Source: Pontibacter qinzhouensis (GTDB lineage Bacteria; Bacteroidota; Bacteroidia; Cytophagales; Hymenobacteraceae). Taken from it: DNA of 55,160 nucleotides. Location of the stretch: positions 1-55,160 of the forward strand of contig NZ_VRTY01000035.1 of the NCBI RefSeq assembly GCF_008017455.1, given 5' to 3'. The notes beneath the pieces were generated by a model, which ran no database searches, was not told the origin of the DNA, and saw nothing but the letters and a program-made list of their open reading frames with translations. Position numbers and translations under genes: made by a program. Of the stretch, positions 44,868-55,076 are shown piece by piece; within the stretch, counting starts at the first letter, position 1, and every line of letters begins with the position of its first letter.

Positions 44868-45503
44868 ATGACAAAGTACCTCCCGCTTTTCCCATTAGGC
44901 ATTGTTGTGTATCCGGGAGAGAAGCTGAACCTGCATATTTTTGAGCCACGGTACAAACAGCTCATACAAGAATGCATCACAAACAAAACGACGTTTGGCA
45001 TCCCGTCTTTTCTGGAGAACGGCATCGGCGAGTATGGCACAGAGCTAAAAGTGCTTCGTGTAGAAAAGAAGTACGACAATGGTGAAATGGACATAAAAAC
45101 GCAGGCGTTAGGCATATTCAGGGTTATAAAATTAGATAAACAAGCACCTGGCCGGCTTTACCCGGGTGGTGAGGTGCAGCCCCAGGAAACAGACCTCTCC
45201 GGCGATGTTTTTTTTAGAGTCGAGATTGAAAAGCTGCTGCGGCAGCTGTACGAGGCGCTGCACATTACAAGCTTACTACTCTCGCTGCCAGCCGATTTTA
45301 AATCGTTTGACGTTGCGCATCACCTGGGCCTCTCGCTGGAACAGGAGTACCTGCTGCTTCAGACCAAAAGCGAGGCCGACCGGCAAGACTTTATTTTGCA
45401 GCACCTGCGGGCTATTGTACCGGTTGTGCACGAAACTGAGCGGCTTAAAGAACGGGTAAAAATGAACGGGCACTTTAAAAACCTGACTCCACCAGAACTG
45501 TAG
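44868..45503 (+). CDS. Lon N-terminal (substrate-binding) domain protein
   Basis: A 211-residue protein consisting of the Lon-protease substrate-binding domain alone: LPLFPLGIVVYPGEKLNLHI, FEPRYKQLIQECI and the middle TLKV-type strands, then a helical end. It lacks the AAA+ and protease domains. Such stand-alone Lon-N proteins are widespread and of uncertain function; binding to misfolded or specific proteins is likely. It is followed after 23 bases by a metallophosphoesterase gene, probably in one operon. The repeat copy M lies upstream. Confidence 0.88.
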   Translation: MTKYLPLFPLGIVVYPGEKLNLHIFEPRYKQLIQECITNKTTFGIPSFLENGIGEYGTELKVLRVEKKYDNGEMDIKTQALGIFRVIKLDKQAPGRLYPGGEVQPQETDLSGDVFFRVEIEKLLRQLYEALHITSLLLSLPADFKSFDVAHHLGLSLEQEYLLLQTKSEADRQDFILQHLRAIVPVVHETERLKERVKMNGHFKNLTPPEL

Positions 45504-45526
45504 GCCATGCCAGGAGACTCTAATTT

Positions 45527-46753
45527 ATGCTGACATATTTTCTGATTATTTTCCCCACACTCGCCATTATTTATCTAGCTTTCAGCTATTGGCAGGAGCG
45601 TAAGTATCGCCGAAAGCCGTTCTACAAACTAGCTGATATTGGCTGGAAGAAATGTACTTTACCCCCACCCGACGACTTGGTGCACTCCGTTGCGCTACTC
45701 GGCGACCCCGGTGCTGTCGCCACCGACGGCACTGACCCGGTGCTCAAGCTGGTGGAGCAATGGAAACTGGAGGCCGGTCAGCGCGGTACAGCATTGTTAC
45801 TCGGCGATATAGTATATCCTGTAGGCTTGCCACCAGAAGGCAACATGCTCTACAACACGTCTCTGCTCCGGCTAAACACCTTACTTGATACCTTTAAGCA
45901 TTTTGAAGGCCAAAGCATCTTCTTAAGCGGTAACCACGACTGGAACAAAGGCAGGAAAGGTGGCTATAAGCAGCTACTTCGCCAGGAGCAACATGTAGTG
46001 GAGTATCTACAGAACGAAGAAGCCTACCTGCCGCGAAATGGTTGCCCAGGGCCTGTTACCAAACAGCTGGCAGAAGGCCTGCTACTGCTCATTATAAATA
46101 CCCAATGGTGGGTGCAACGTGGCGAAAAGCCTCTTGGAGCCAAAGACGGCTGCCCTTATGAGCATATCGACGAGTTTTTTCAGGAGCTTAAGGCTGTTTT
46201 GCGCCAGAACAAGCACCAACGTATTATTGTCGCTGCGCATCATCCGTTATACAGCAATGCCCTGCACGGTGGCAAGTTTACGTTGAAGCAGCATATTTTT
46301 CCGCTTACGGCCGCACACAAACGATTTTACATTCCGCTGCCAATCTTTGGCTCGCTCTACCCCTTCTACCGTCAGTTGTTCGGTGCTTACGAAGATATGT
46401 CGCATGGGCGGTATAAGCGCATGCGTAAGCGGTTGCTGCGCATTTTTAACAGGTACAGCAACATTATATATGCCGCTGGCCACGACCATAACCTGCAGCA
46501 TTTCGAGGTAAGGCAGAACCATTATATTGTGAGCGGATCGGGCAGCAAAACGGCCTTTGTTAAAAAAGGCGGCAAAGCTACCTTTACCCTGGAGGAACTT
46601 GGGCTGGTGGTGCTAAATTATTACAAAAACGGGCAAGTATGGATGGAAGTGCGGGCAGTCACGAGTGCAGAAGACCCGAACGCCGATCCTGTTGTTTTCA
46701 GGAAAGAGCTGCAAAGCGTGTTGCAGGCAGCACCGCAACAAGTAGTGCAGTAG
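45527..46753 (+). CDS. Calcineurin-like metallophosphoesterase, membrane-anchored
   Basis: A 408-residue protein with an N-terminal membrane helix (FLIIFPTLAIIYLAF) and a metallophosphoesterase domain: a first metal motif in SVALLGDPGAVATDG, LLGDIVYPVGLPP, LSGNHDWNKG, AAHHPLYS and AGHDHNLQ. These are the usual D-x-H, GD, GNHD/E and GHxH metal ligands, though the first D-x-H is weak. Substrates may be nucleotides, phospholipids or phosphoproteins. It follows the Lon-N gene by 23 bases on the same strand. Confidence 0.88.
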   Translation: MLTYFLIIFPTLAIIYLAFSYWQERKYRRKPFYKLADIGWKKCTLPPPDDLVHSVALLGDPGAVATDGTDPVLKLVEQWKLEAGQRGTALLLGDIVYPVGLPPEGNMLYNTSLLRLNTLLDTFKHFEGQSIFLSGNHDWNKGRKGGYKQLLRQEQHVVEYLQNEEAYLPRNGCPGPVTKQLAEGLLLLIINTQWWVQRGEKPLGAKDGCPYEHIDEFFQELKAVLRQNKHQRIIVAAHHPLYSNALHGGKFTLKQHIFPLTAAHKRFYIPLPIFGSLYPFYRQLFGAYEDMSHGRYKRMRKRLLRIFNRYSNIIYAAGHDHNLQHFEVRQNHYIVSGSGSKTAFVKKGGKATFTLEELGLVVLNYYKNGQVWMEVRAVTSAEDPNADPVVFRKELQSVLQAAPQQVVQ

Positions 46754-46786
46754 CGGCTGCATGATGTAGTAACCAGGAACAGAAGC

Positions 46787-47692
46787 TTACTGCTCTTCAG
46801 GCAGTGGCAGTATCATCAGGAGGCTTTCTTTGTGCATCTTCACGTCAATAACTTTATCTGTTGCCACCGGTTCGCCATCTATATGCAACACTTCGCCTTG
46901 CGTATTGTAAATAGTAGCTTTTCGGCAGCTTATGCGCCTCGAGAACACAGAGCTATCGATGCTATCGGTGTAGAGCTTGTATAAAATACCGATACCTGCT
47001 GCCTTCGGGAAAGGCTCTATCAGACAAATTTCAAAACGGCCATCGTTGAGCACACCGTTGGGGTTAATACTGGCGTTGCTGCCAAAGGCATTTGCATTGG
47101 CAATAGTAACCATAAAGGCAGGTCCTTCAAAATTCTCTACATCTGTCTCTATACGGTAATGCTTAGGTTCGTAAGACAGGTACTCCTGCAGCGCAATCCA
47201 GGCATAAGATCCTGGGCCTCTGGTTTCGCCTTCACAAAAACGCTTTACAACCAAAGCATTAAATCCTAAGTCGCTTAAGTGGATGGAGGGTATTCCATTT
47301 ATTTCAAGCGTATCTATCGGGATGACCTGGTGTGTGTGAATGAGTTGCAGTGCCGCCTCCGTATCCTGCGGAATATCCAGATCTTTTGACAAGCCGTTGC
47401 CAGAGCCAAGCGGAATGATACCTAACGGAATCTGCTGCTTTATCAGGAGCGACGCCACCAGGTTCACAGTACCATCACCTCCTACCGCGAAAATAGCGTC
47501 TACTTTCCGCGACTTGATCTTGTCCTGCAGCTTTTGCTTGTCGTCTTCTCCGGTTGTTTTAAAGAATTCAAACGCTATCCCTTTCTCCTCACAAATTGTT
47601 GCTATGTCTTCCTCCAGGTCCTCCTTTTCAATATCTCCGGCTATCGGATTAATCACGAACAAATAAAATTGCTCCTCTTTTGTTTTTTCCAT
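46787..47692 (-). CDS. Diacylglycerol/lipid kinase family protein (YegS/DgkB-like)
   Basis: A 301-residue lipid kinase of the diacylglycerol-kinase catalytic family. ATP-binding blocks VGGDGTVNLVASLL (near 73) and PLGSGNGLSKDLDIP (near 98) are clear; the C-terminal half is the beta-sandwich with ends such as LHIDGEPV. It would phosphorylate diacylglycerol or a similar lipid with ATP; exact substrate unknown. The N terminus FYLFVINPIAGDIEKEDL is complete. It is a single gene, convergent with the metallophosphoesterase. Confidence 0.9.
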   Translation of the reverse strand: MEKTKEEQFYLFVINPIAGDIEKEDLEEDIATICEEKGIAFEFFKTTGEDDKQKLQDKIKSRKVDAIFAVGGDGTVNLVASLLIKQQIPLGIIPLGSGNGLSKDLDIPQDTEAALQLIHTHQVIPIDTLEINGIPSIHLSDLGFNALVVKRFCEGETRGPGSYAWIALQEYLSYEPKHYRIETDVENFEGPAFMVTIANANAFGSNASINPNGVLNDGRFEICLIEPFPKAAGIGILYKLYTDSIDSSVFSRRISCRKATIYNTQGEVLHIDGEPVATDKVIDVKMHKESLLMILPLPEEQ

Positions 47693-47849
47693 TATTGCAG
47701 GCCAACAGGCTGTTTACCACTTTACGTACTAACTTAAATTTTTGCTACTCACCCTGTTTTACGATATTTGGCAGCCGAAGAAGGTTTTCTATCCATTTAA
47801 ATGAAGTCTCCTATAAGTTGTATAAAGTTTTAGAGTAGGCATTGACACA

Positions 47850-48659
47850 CTATTCTATTAAACCGGCTGGTAGGCCATTAGGGTATTCCTGCTGTATGGC
47901 CCGTTCTATTTCGGCAATCCGGTTGCCAGGGTTTGGATGCGTTTGCGTGAACTCAGGCCCACTGGCACCACCACTTGCCTGTTCCAGCACACGCATTACC
48001 TCCGTCATGGCGCGTGGGTCGTAACCAGACTTGCCTGTTAGCCGGACCGCCAACCTATCAGATTCCAATTCATCGTTGCGGCCATAGCGCATATTCAGGA
48101 GTTTACCCACCATGGCGGCGGCTACGGCACCAGACTGGCTGGCGGGGTTTTCGGGGTCATAAATAGCGATGGCTGCGGCCCCTGTCAGGCCCTGTGTAAG
48201 CTTAGCCTTGGCCAGTTGCTGCGCTGAGTGTCTGGCCACTACATGCCCTATCTCATGCCCAAGCACCCCGGCAACCTGCGCCTCCGACGACAGCCTTTTG
48301 AGCAAACCGGCGGTAATAAAGATCTGGCCTCCGGGCAAGGCAAAGGCATTTACAGTATTTTCGTCGGCAAGTAAATGGAAGTCGAACTGGTAAGGTGTGT
48401 TTCCTGCACCGGAGCTGTTTACAAGCTGCTGCCCGATGCGTTTTATCTCAGCGGCTGCCTCTCTGTCGGCATGCAGGCCACCATATTGCGAGGCCATTTG
48501 AGGGGCCGCCTGTAAGCCAAGTGCAATTTCCTGCTCCACGGTCATGTCTACGTGCTGAGTCTCGCCGGTAAACTCATTTTCCTGCCTGTTACACCAGTAG
48601 GTCACCAAAGACACACCGGCAATCAGAAGGGCAATAATAAATTTCATTAATCCTCTCAT
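47850..48659 (-). CDS. M48-family metallopeptidase, signal-anchored
   Basis: A 269-residue peptidase with an N-terminal hydrophobic helix (FIIALLIAGVSLVTYW). The zinc site HEIGH in VLGHEIGHVVARHS stands near 135, preceded by FALPGGQIFITAGLL, with the third ligand in ELESDRLA near 205 and the late motif THPNPGNRI near 245. A Cys follows the helix, but a Trp precedes it, so lipidation is doubtful. Its role is likely outer-membrane protein quality control. It is a paralogue of the peptidase at 40882-41706. The minus-strand -7 box at 48685-48692 is well placed. Confidence 0.9.
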   Translation of the reverse strand: MRGLMKFIIALLIAGVSLVTYWCNRQENEFTGETQHVDMTVEQEIALGLQAAPQMASQYGGLHADREAAAEIKRIGQQLVNSSGAGNTPYQFDFHLLADENTVNAFALPGGQIFITAGLLKRLSSEAQVAGVLGHEIGHVVARHSAQQLAKAKLTQGLTGAAAIAIYDPENPASQSGAVAAAMVGKLLNMRYGRNDELESDRLAVRLTGKSGYDPRAMTEVMRVLEQASGGASGPEFTQTHPNPGNRIAEIERAIQQEYPNGLPAGLIE

Positions 48660-48983
48660 ATGCTTCAGGTTTTCGAATCAAAAACAAAAGTAAATATCAA
48701 TACTGCAGGCTGCTAAACCCACGTTACAGCAGCCCCACCTCCTGAAGACTACTTACGTAGAGGGAGCAGGATGTGGCACTGAGAGAACGTGAAGATCAGG
48801 CAAGTGGTTGCGGCATGGGCAGGCATATCTTCTAGTTGTGGTGGGGCTGCAAAAACTAAGGTATAAGTAGATTTTCACACTGCTAAAACACTTAAAAATC
48901 CATAGCAGGAAGGCCAGACTAATTTATGTTAATCTCGTACTACAGCTATATTTCAACTAAGACGAATCAATAACTATAATACC
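48660..48983. other. Divergent spacer, nothing beyond one promoter box
   Basis: 324 bases between the M48 gene and the small membrane protein gene. Apart from the -7 box at 48685-48692 no element, repeat or small gene could be supported. Confidence 0.5.
48685..48692 (-). promoter_or_regulatory. Candidate -7 box of the M48 peptidase gene (TACTTTTG)
   Basis: Minus-strand TACTTTTG, 25 bases before the ATG at 48659, matching TAnnTTTG. Confidence 0.45.
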
Positions 48984-49181
48984 ATGAACATGAAACGAGC
49001 ATTCGGTGCTATTCTTACGGTGTTAGGAATCATCGGCATCATATGGGGCGCTTATGCCTTTGTAATGGGAGGAGACGGAGGGGCAATCGGGAAATACACA
49101 GCCCTGGTTCCTTTTCTGGTGGGGCTCATTTTTTTCTTTTCCGGTATCGGACTTGTAAAAACAACTAAAGACCAGACGTAA
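48984..49181 (+). CDS. Small two-helix membrane protein
   Basis: A 65-residue protein with two membrane helices (AFGAILTVLGIIGIIWGAYAF and LVPFLVGLIFFFSGIGLV) joined by a Gly/Asp-rich loop (MGGDGGAIGKY). Such short proteins are common in Bacteroidota and mostly uncharacterised. A strong bidirectional terminator lies 19 bases after the stop. No partner gene is adjacent on the strand. Confidence 0.75.
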   Translation: MNMKRAFGAILTVLGIIGIIWGAYAFVMGGDGGAIGKYTALVPFLVGLIFFFSGIGLVKTTKDQT

Positions 49182-49200
49182 CTTCATACAGCTTTACATA

Positions 49201-49238
49201 CAAAAGCCTCTTTGTCGGTTCAGACAAAGAGGCTTTTG
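49201..49238. terminator. Bidirectional terminator between convergent genes
   Basis: A 16-bp perfect stem (CAAAAGCCTCTTTGTC and complement) with a 6-base loop serves the small membrane protein and the convergent L,D-transpeptidase-like gene. Confidence 0.88.
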
Positions 49239-49273
49239 TATGTTAGAGGCTGCTTAAGCTACGCGTGCGCACT

Positions 49274-50095
49274 TCAGTTACTGGCCTGCAGGTCGAGCAG
49301 CGGCATTTCGAGTGCGTACATCTCTACTGCAATGGTGGGGTCGAGGTAGGTAGACGTATACTTGGCATCTGCTGCATGAATATACAGGCAGGTATTGTCT
49401 TTAATCAGCTCCACCACCTCTTTGGTAACGGCAGTAGGCAGCGCAGGGCAACCCAGGCTTCTGCCTAAGCGGCCGTACTGTTTTATAAACGATTCACTTA
49501 CGTAATCGGCTCCGTGCACTACAATAGCGCGTTCTTTCGCATTGGTGTTAAAGTTCTCATCCATGCCAGATAAACGAAGCGACAGGCCGTGCTTACCAAA
49601 GTAAGTCTGGTCGGTAATGTAGAAACCCATGCTGCTCTTAAACGAGTTAAATTCGTTCGAAAACTGCATTGCTTTCTGTTCGCCGGAGTTCCTACCATGC
49701 GCTACCAGCGTATTAAACAATACTTTTTTTGATTTCAGGTCAATAATCCAGAGGCGCTTATCGCTGCTGTTTTTAGTAAAATCTATAACCGTTATTATAG
49801 ACTTAGCAGGAGCCAGCATATTGTGCTGCTTAAAGTTCTGATAACCGATAATAGCCTTTTTGAAAACCTCCAGCGAAAGGCCGGTTTTGTTCAGTTTAGC
49901 TTCATCGTATACCTGCAGTACATAATCATCAAATATTATCTGTTTTTCTGCAAAACTCATGGCGGCAGTGTTGTTGCTGGCTGCGGCTGCATCTAACTCT
50001 ATTGCTGGCATTAGTTTGCCTGTATTGTTGTTAGCAATCGGCGTGCTTACCGAAAATAAGCATAATGCAAATGATGTAAGGGCTATTTTGAGCAT
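49274..50095 (-). CDS. Murein L,D-transpeptidase catalytic-domain protein (secreted)
   Basis: A 273-residue protein with a signal peptide (MLKIALTSFALCLFSVSTPI). The C-terminal half has the cysteine-peptidase-like site of L,D-transpeptidases of the YkuD-related 'catalytic domain' family: VVHGADYV, then RSLGCPAL with the nucleophilic Cys near 234. It may cross-link peptidoglycan or attach proteins to it, though this family branch is poorly studied and its Arg after SxGC is replaced by Leu. It is monocistronic with a shared terminator. Confidence 0.85.
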   Translation of the reverse strand: MLKIALTSFALCLFSVSTPIANNNTGKLMPAIELDAAAASNNTAAMSFAEKQIIFDDYVLQVYDEAKLNKTGLSLEVFKKAIIGYQNFKQHNMLAPAKSIITVIDFTKNSSDKRLWIIDLKSKKVLFNTLVAHGRNSGEQKAMQFSNEFNSFKSSMGFYITDQTYFGKHGLSLRLSGMDENFNTNAKERAIVVHGADYVSESFIKQYGRLGRSLGCPALPTAVTKEVVELIKDNTCLYIHAADAKYTSTYLDPTIAVEMYALEMPLLDLQASN

Positions 50096-50553
50096 AGAAA
50101 CAAGTTCAGTAAGTTAGGCGACAAAAAAACAACAGGGTTTATAGTCGTTATTGTTCCCCGGATAGATAAAAAGTTCAATTTCCAGATTTTAAATCTACGC
50201 ATTCTTTCGTGAATTACCTCCTATTGTTTAGCAAAAGAAACTGACATGTAACTGAAGCAGCGCCTTTTACAGAACGACAGTATTGCCATAATAGTAGGTG
50301 CAGCTAAAATATTTTATTTAGGATTTTTTTAGTTGAAACAGCTATCCATGGTTTTCTTCTGCTGATAAGGTAATGCTTAGCCCCCACTGACGTCAACAGG
50401 AAGGGTAACAGTATGGGTATCAGTAAGAAGTTACATCTAAAACGAACGCTCCAATTGCTTAGCAAGGTCTGTTTACAACTTCTGTTGATGATTTTTTAAA
50501 GTAAAGCTTGTAAAGCAGGGGCGCATCCTGCAACTTTAAGAAATTTTAAGGCC
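50096..50553. other. Divergent spacer, nothing recognised
   Basis: 458 bases between the L,D-transpeptidase-like gene and the lipoprotein gene. No 57-bp copy, hairpin with T run, or supported small gene was found. Confidence 0.5.
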
Positions 50554-50943
50554 ATGTTACGTAAAACATTATGGGTACCCTTTCTCCTGAGCCTGCTGTT
50601 GGTTGCATGTTCTGAGCCGGCCCAAATCGAAGGGTTCGACAGCACAGGCTGGAAAGCGGATCGGCTGGGGTGTGCTGGTACCAGAGAAAAAATGCAGCAG
50701 GAGTTTGAGCAGGTGCGCCAGGAGCTGTATACTAAAGGGGAAGCCGAAATTATTTCGATTCTTGGAAGGCCGGATGGGGAACAATTGATGGCGCGTGGGC
50801 AACGCATCTTTTATTATTATCTGGAACCGGGTAGCCAATGCAAACAAAAAAATAATTTGTCGGAAGCTAACAGAGCAGAGGTTCGGTTAAACGCCTTAAA
50901 CAAAGTGAGTGAAGTAACTTACCTCCGCCCCATTCCAAAATAA
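50554..50943 (+). CDS. Small lipoprotein, function unknown
   Basis: A 129-residue lipoprotein (lipobox LVAC near residue 19) with two further cysteines that might pair (DRLGCAGTR and PGSQCKQK). A helical middle (QQEFEQVRQELYTKGEAEI) leads into ISILGRPDGEQLMARGQRIFYYYLEPG, a pattern like the SmpA/BamE-type 'GxPd....g....YyL' fold, though the similarity is faint. It ends in TYLRPIPK. A bidirectional hairpin follows at once. Confidence 0.75.
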   Translation: MLRKTLWVPFLLSLLLVACSEPAQIEGFDSTGWKADRLGCAGTREKMQQEFEQVRQELYTKGEAEIISILGRPDGEQLMARGQRIFYYYLEPGSQCKQKNNLSEANRAEVRLNALNKVSEVTYLRPIPK

Positions 50944-50944
50944 A

Positions 50945-50965
50945 AAACCCGCCTAAAGCGGGTTT
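50945..50965. terminator. Bidirectional terminator
   Basis: AAACCCGC and GCGGGTTT pair around a CTAAA loop, with A run before and T-rich sequence after, between the convergent genes ending at 50943 and 50991. Confidence 0.8.
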
Positions 50966-50990
50966 CTATTATTGTTTTCAGCAGATGCTT

Positions 50991-51386
50991 TTATTCTATG
51001 GCATCAGTCATGTACAGGTTCTTTTTCCGGCCTTCTAACTCCAGGTAATTCTGTAACTGGTCTTCTGACAAAATAACAGTCAGGGCATTATCTACTGAAG
51101 AATTTATTTTGGAAACTGTTTTCTGCACTTCCTCAGGTTTTTCGGCCTGCACGAGCTGTGCCTCTTTTAGCTGCTGGTAGCGCTCTTTATTTAGCTGCTC
51201 CACTTTAGCATACTGCTCCTGCGTTAAATTAAGCTCTTGCTTCATTTCAATAGATGCCATTTGATAGCCTTCTAATGTCACGCTTAAAACGGCTTTATCA
51301 AGTCTGTCATCGGTAACTTTAAGTTGCTGCCCAAATCCGGAGAAAGAGATGAGCGCCAAAATGCCTACTAATATATTCTTTTTCAT
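50991..51386 (-). CDS. Small secreted helical protein, Spy/CpxP-like
   Basis: A 131-residue protein with a signal peptide (MKKNILVGILALISFSGFG). The mature part is helical: MKQELNLTQEQYAKVEQLNK with the LTxxQ motif typical of Spy/CpxP-type periplasmic chaperones, a long charged helix, and VILSEDQLQNYLELEGRKKN. It has the same size and layout as the protein at 9022-9402, with limited identity. A role in envelope stress or metal tolerance would match the family, but is not shown here. Confidence 0.75.
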   Translation of the reverse strand: MKKNILVGILALISFSGFGQQLKVTDDRLDKAVLSVTLEGYQMASIEMKQELNLTQEQYAKVEQLNKERYQQLKEAQLVQAEKPEEVQKTVSKINSSVDNALTVILSEDQLQNYLELEGRKKNLYMTDAIE

Positions 51387-51788
51387 TTTATATCTGATCG
51401 TCTACGCGTATTGTATTATTATCTTTACCTTACTTAGAACGTAACAACAGACGACAAGTTAGCCTTTCATAAACAAATTTTCTGCGCATCTTATAAGCTA
51501 CACAAACTCAAATATATAGTTAAATTAGTATATAATAATAAATTAATCTAAATTCCTGTTGTAACGGCAGTTTTAAGTTACCTTTCCTTTTTATAAGTCA
51601 TCTACTTACCTGCTTCTCTTATCTCTCCTCCCCTTTTTGTTTTAGTTTACCAAGTTGTGCGCTTACTCCTAGGCCAACTAGTATGCGGCAGGTAAACCAG
51701 AGTATCCTCCTCAGATAGATTTTATAAGTATAATAAAGGAGAACCAGTCTGCAAATCGCTACTACCGCACATTTTAGTTTTGTGTAGC
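51387..51788. other. AT-rich spacer, nothing recognised
   Basis: About 400 AT-rich bases upstream of the small secreted protein gene. It has no supported gene, hairpin with T run or promoter box. Confidence 0.5.
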
Positions 51789-51845
51789 GATTATTTAAAT
51801 GAATTGCCCCTTCCTAAGCATTTTTGCCATTTTTCATCCAAGGGT
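51789..51845 (-). repeat. 57-bp intergenic repeat, copy N (complete)
   Basis: Minus strand: ACCCTTG, 20 variable bases, CTTAGGAAGGGG, CAATTCATTTA, AATAATC. It is downstream of the DUF4199 pair in the same orientation, beyond their hairpin terminator. Confidence 0.82.
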
Positions 51846-52048
51846 GGTCCTCACAACTTCGGAGGGAAAAACAGGTATTTGAAGCAGCCTAAACCAACAT
51901 TTTATAACTGCCACACAGCCAGAATTTATAATAGGGATTAACTTTCCTGAATACAAAAGTTTGAAAACGATGTTTCCCTTGCTCTAGACTAAATATTTTT
52001 AGAGCTACAAGTACCTGATGCAACAACTGCTGCAAGAGCCTGTAAAAA

Positions 52049-52082
52049 AGCGGGCCTTGCTGTAAAAACAGCAAGGCCCGCT
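52049..52082 (-). terminator. Terminator of the DUF4199 pair
   Basis: A 14-bp perfect stem (AGCGGGCCTTGCTG with its complement) around a 6-base loop; the minus strand has a run of six T after it. It is 25 bases beyond the stop at 52108. Confidence 0.88.
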
Positions 52083-52107
52083 TCAGGTTTTAAAGTGAGC
52101 ATTTAGA

Positions 52108-52566
52108 TCAAGGCGCTCCTGGCACTTTATGATCCTGGCGCTTAAAGTACTGCATCGCTATAAACGAGATCAGGAAACCTGAAATTACGCCTTCCACCAT
52201 CAGGACCATAAAAACCACTATGCCTGGCGTTACCGACATGCGCTCACCGAAGTAGCGTTCTGCCGACAGCACCTCCAGCATAGAGGTATCAAAAATCTTA
52301 ATGTAAAGAATCATAAAAACGGCGAAAAGAACGGTAGCCGTAATGGCAGTAAGAGTACCTACGCCAAGTCCTTTAAAATACCGGATAAGGCCATCTACGC
52401 TTTCTTTATAGTTTTTAATAGCCATTACTATTCCCGCTGCCAGAATAAGGCCATTCAAGAATCGCAGTTCAATGATATGGGCTAAGCCCAGCAATTTCAT
52501 TAAAAGGAAATAAGCAATAAGGGCAACAGCGGTTAAAACGCCATATTTAATTCCTGTTTTCTCCAT
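52108..52566 (-). CDS. DUF4199 membrane protein (second of pair)
   Basis: A 152-residue membrane protein with four helices, starting KTGIKYGVLTAVALIAYFLL and containing GLAHIIELRFLNGLILAAGI and IAMQYFKRQDHKVPG at the end. This matches DUF4199, a Bacteroidota family without known function. It lies 43 bases after its paralogue at 52610-53083; the two share the same architecture. The terminator at 52049 ends the unit. Confidence 0.88.
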   Translation of the reverse strand: MEKTGIKYGVLTAVALIAYFLLMKLLGLAHIIELRFLNGLILAAGIVMAIKNYKESVDGLIRYFKGLGVGTLTAITATVLFAVFMILYIKIFDTSMLEVLSAERYFGERMSVTPGIVVFMVLMVEGVISGFLISFIAMQYFKRQDHKVPGAP

Positions 52567-52609
52567 AGTTCAATGTAATAAGGTGCATAAAATAAAGGGT
52601 TGAAAAATA

Positions 52610-53083
52610 CTAAATTCGTTCTGGCATGGTATGGTCAGCTGTCTTGAACCACTGCATAGCTATAAACGCCAGCCAGAAACCCGGCCAGGAGCCATAAATA
52701 ATAGTTAAGACAAACAGAGCAAGAATAGATAAGCTCTCGGGGAACAGGGAACTAGCCTGCAGGTTAGACAGGTAACTGGCATCGGCCATACTTATATAGG
52801 CGACCAGAAACAAGCCTAAAATAGTAGAAGACACCACGCCGGTAGTGGCACCAATGGCCAGCCCCTGAAAATAATTAATGTCTCCGTTACGTGCCCGCTT
52901 AAAATTTGCGATAGCCACGCAAATGCCTATTACAAGAAAAATACCACTCAGAAAAGAGAGCTCCACAATGTGCTGCAGCCCTAAAACCCGCATAAGCAGG
53001 AAATAAACGATATGGGCCAGGCCAACAAAAATTCCATATTTAATAGAAACTTTCTGGTAAGAAATGTTTTCAGATGCCATCAT
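52610..53083 (-). CDS. DUF4199 membrane protein (first of pair)
   Basis: A 157-residue four-helix membrane protein: VSIKYGIFVGLAHIVYFLLM, GLQHIVELSFLSGIFLVIGI, a third helix near 75-95 and an end IAMQWFKTADHTMPERI. It is clearly paralogous to the following gene. Tandem copies point to gene duplication and perhaps a heteromeric complex, which is inference. The function of DUF4199 is unknown. Confidence 0.88.
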   Translation of the reverse strand: MMASENISYQKVSIKYGIFVGLAHIVYFLLMRVLGLQHIVELSFLSGIFLVIGICVAIANFKRARNGDINYFQGLAIGATTGVVSSTILGLFLVAYISMADASYLSNLQASSLFPESLSILALFVLTIIYGSWPGFWLAFIAMQWFKTADHTMPERI

Positions 53084-53371
53084 AATGGTTGTTTATAAAT
53101 TTACATTCAAACTTTTAAAAATGAACAGATTAACCACATAATTGGTTAGCTCTACAGGCCATACGCAAGGTATGGTGCTGCTTCAGCTTGATGTGGCTCT
53201 ATATAACTAAAATTATATACTAGTTTCGTTAGGCAGGTGTTGTGCTTAAATCAATTTATTTTTAAGGCTGGTGCCAGAACAGGTTCATACAAAACAACTT
53301 ACGCGTTTGGTTTAAAGCTGTTACACAATTGGTTTATAGCACCTTTACCGCCACTCAACAAATAATTTTCG
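53084..53371. other. Divergent spacer DUF4199 / ABC-F
   Basis: About 290 bases with no repeat copy or terminator. The only supported element is the -7 box of the ABC-F gene at its right end. Confidence 0.5.
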
Positions 53372-53379
53372 TAGCTTTG
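53372..53379 (+). promoter_or_regulatory. Candidate -7 box of the ABC-F gene (TAGCTTTG)
   Basis: TAGCTTTG matches TAnnTTTG, 34 bases before the ATG at 53414. No clear -33 element. Confidence 0.45.
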
Positions 53380-53398
53380 CAGCATAGCCTTTACTTAA

Positions 53399-55039
<1,641 letters not shown>

Positions 55040-55076
55040 CGTTAGACACATTAATTGTTGTATCCAATAACTTGAT

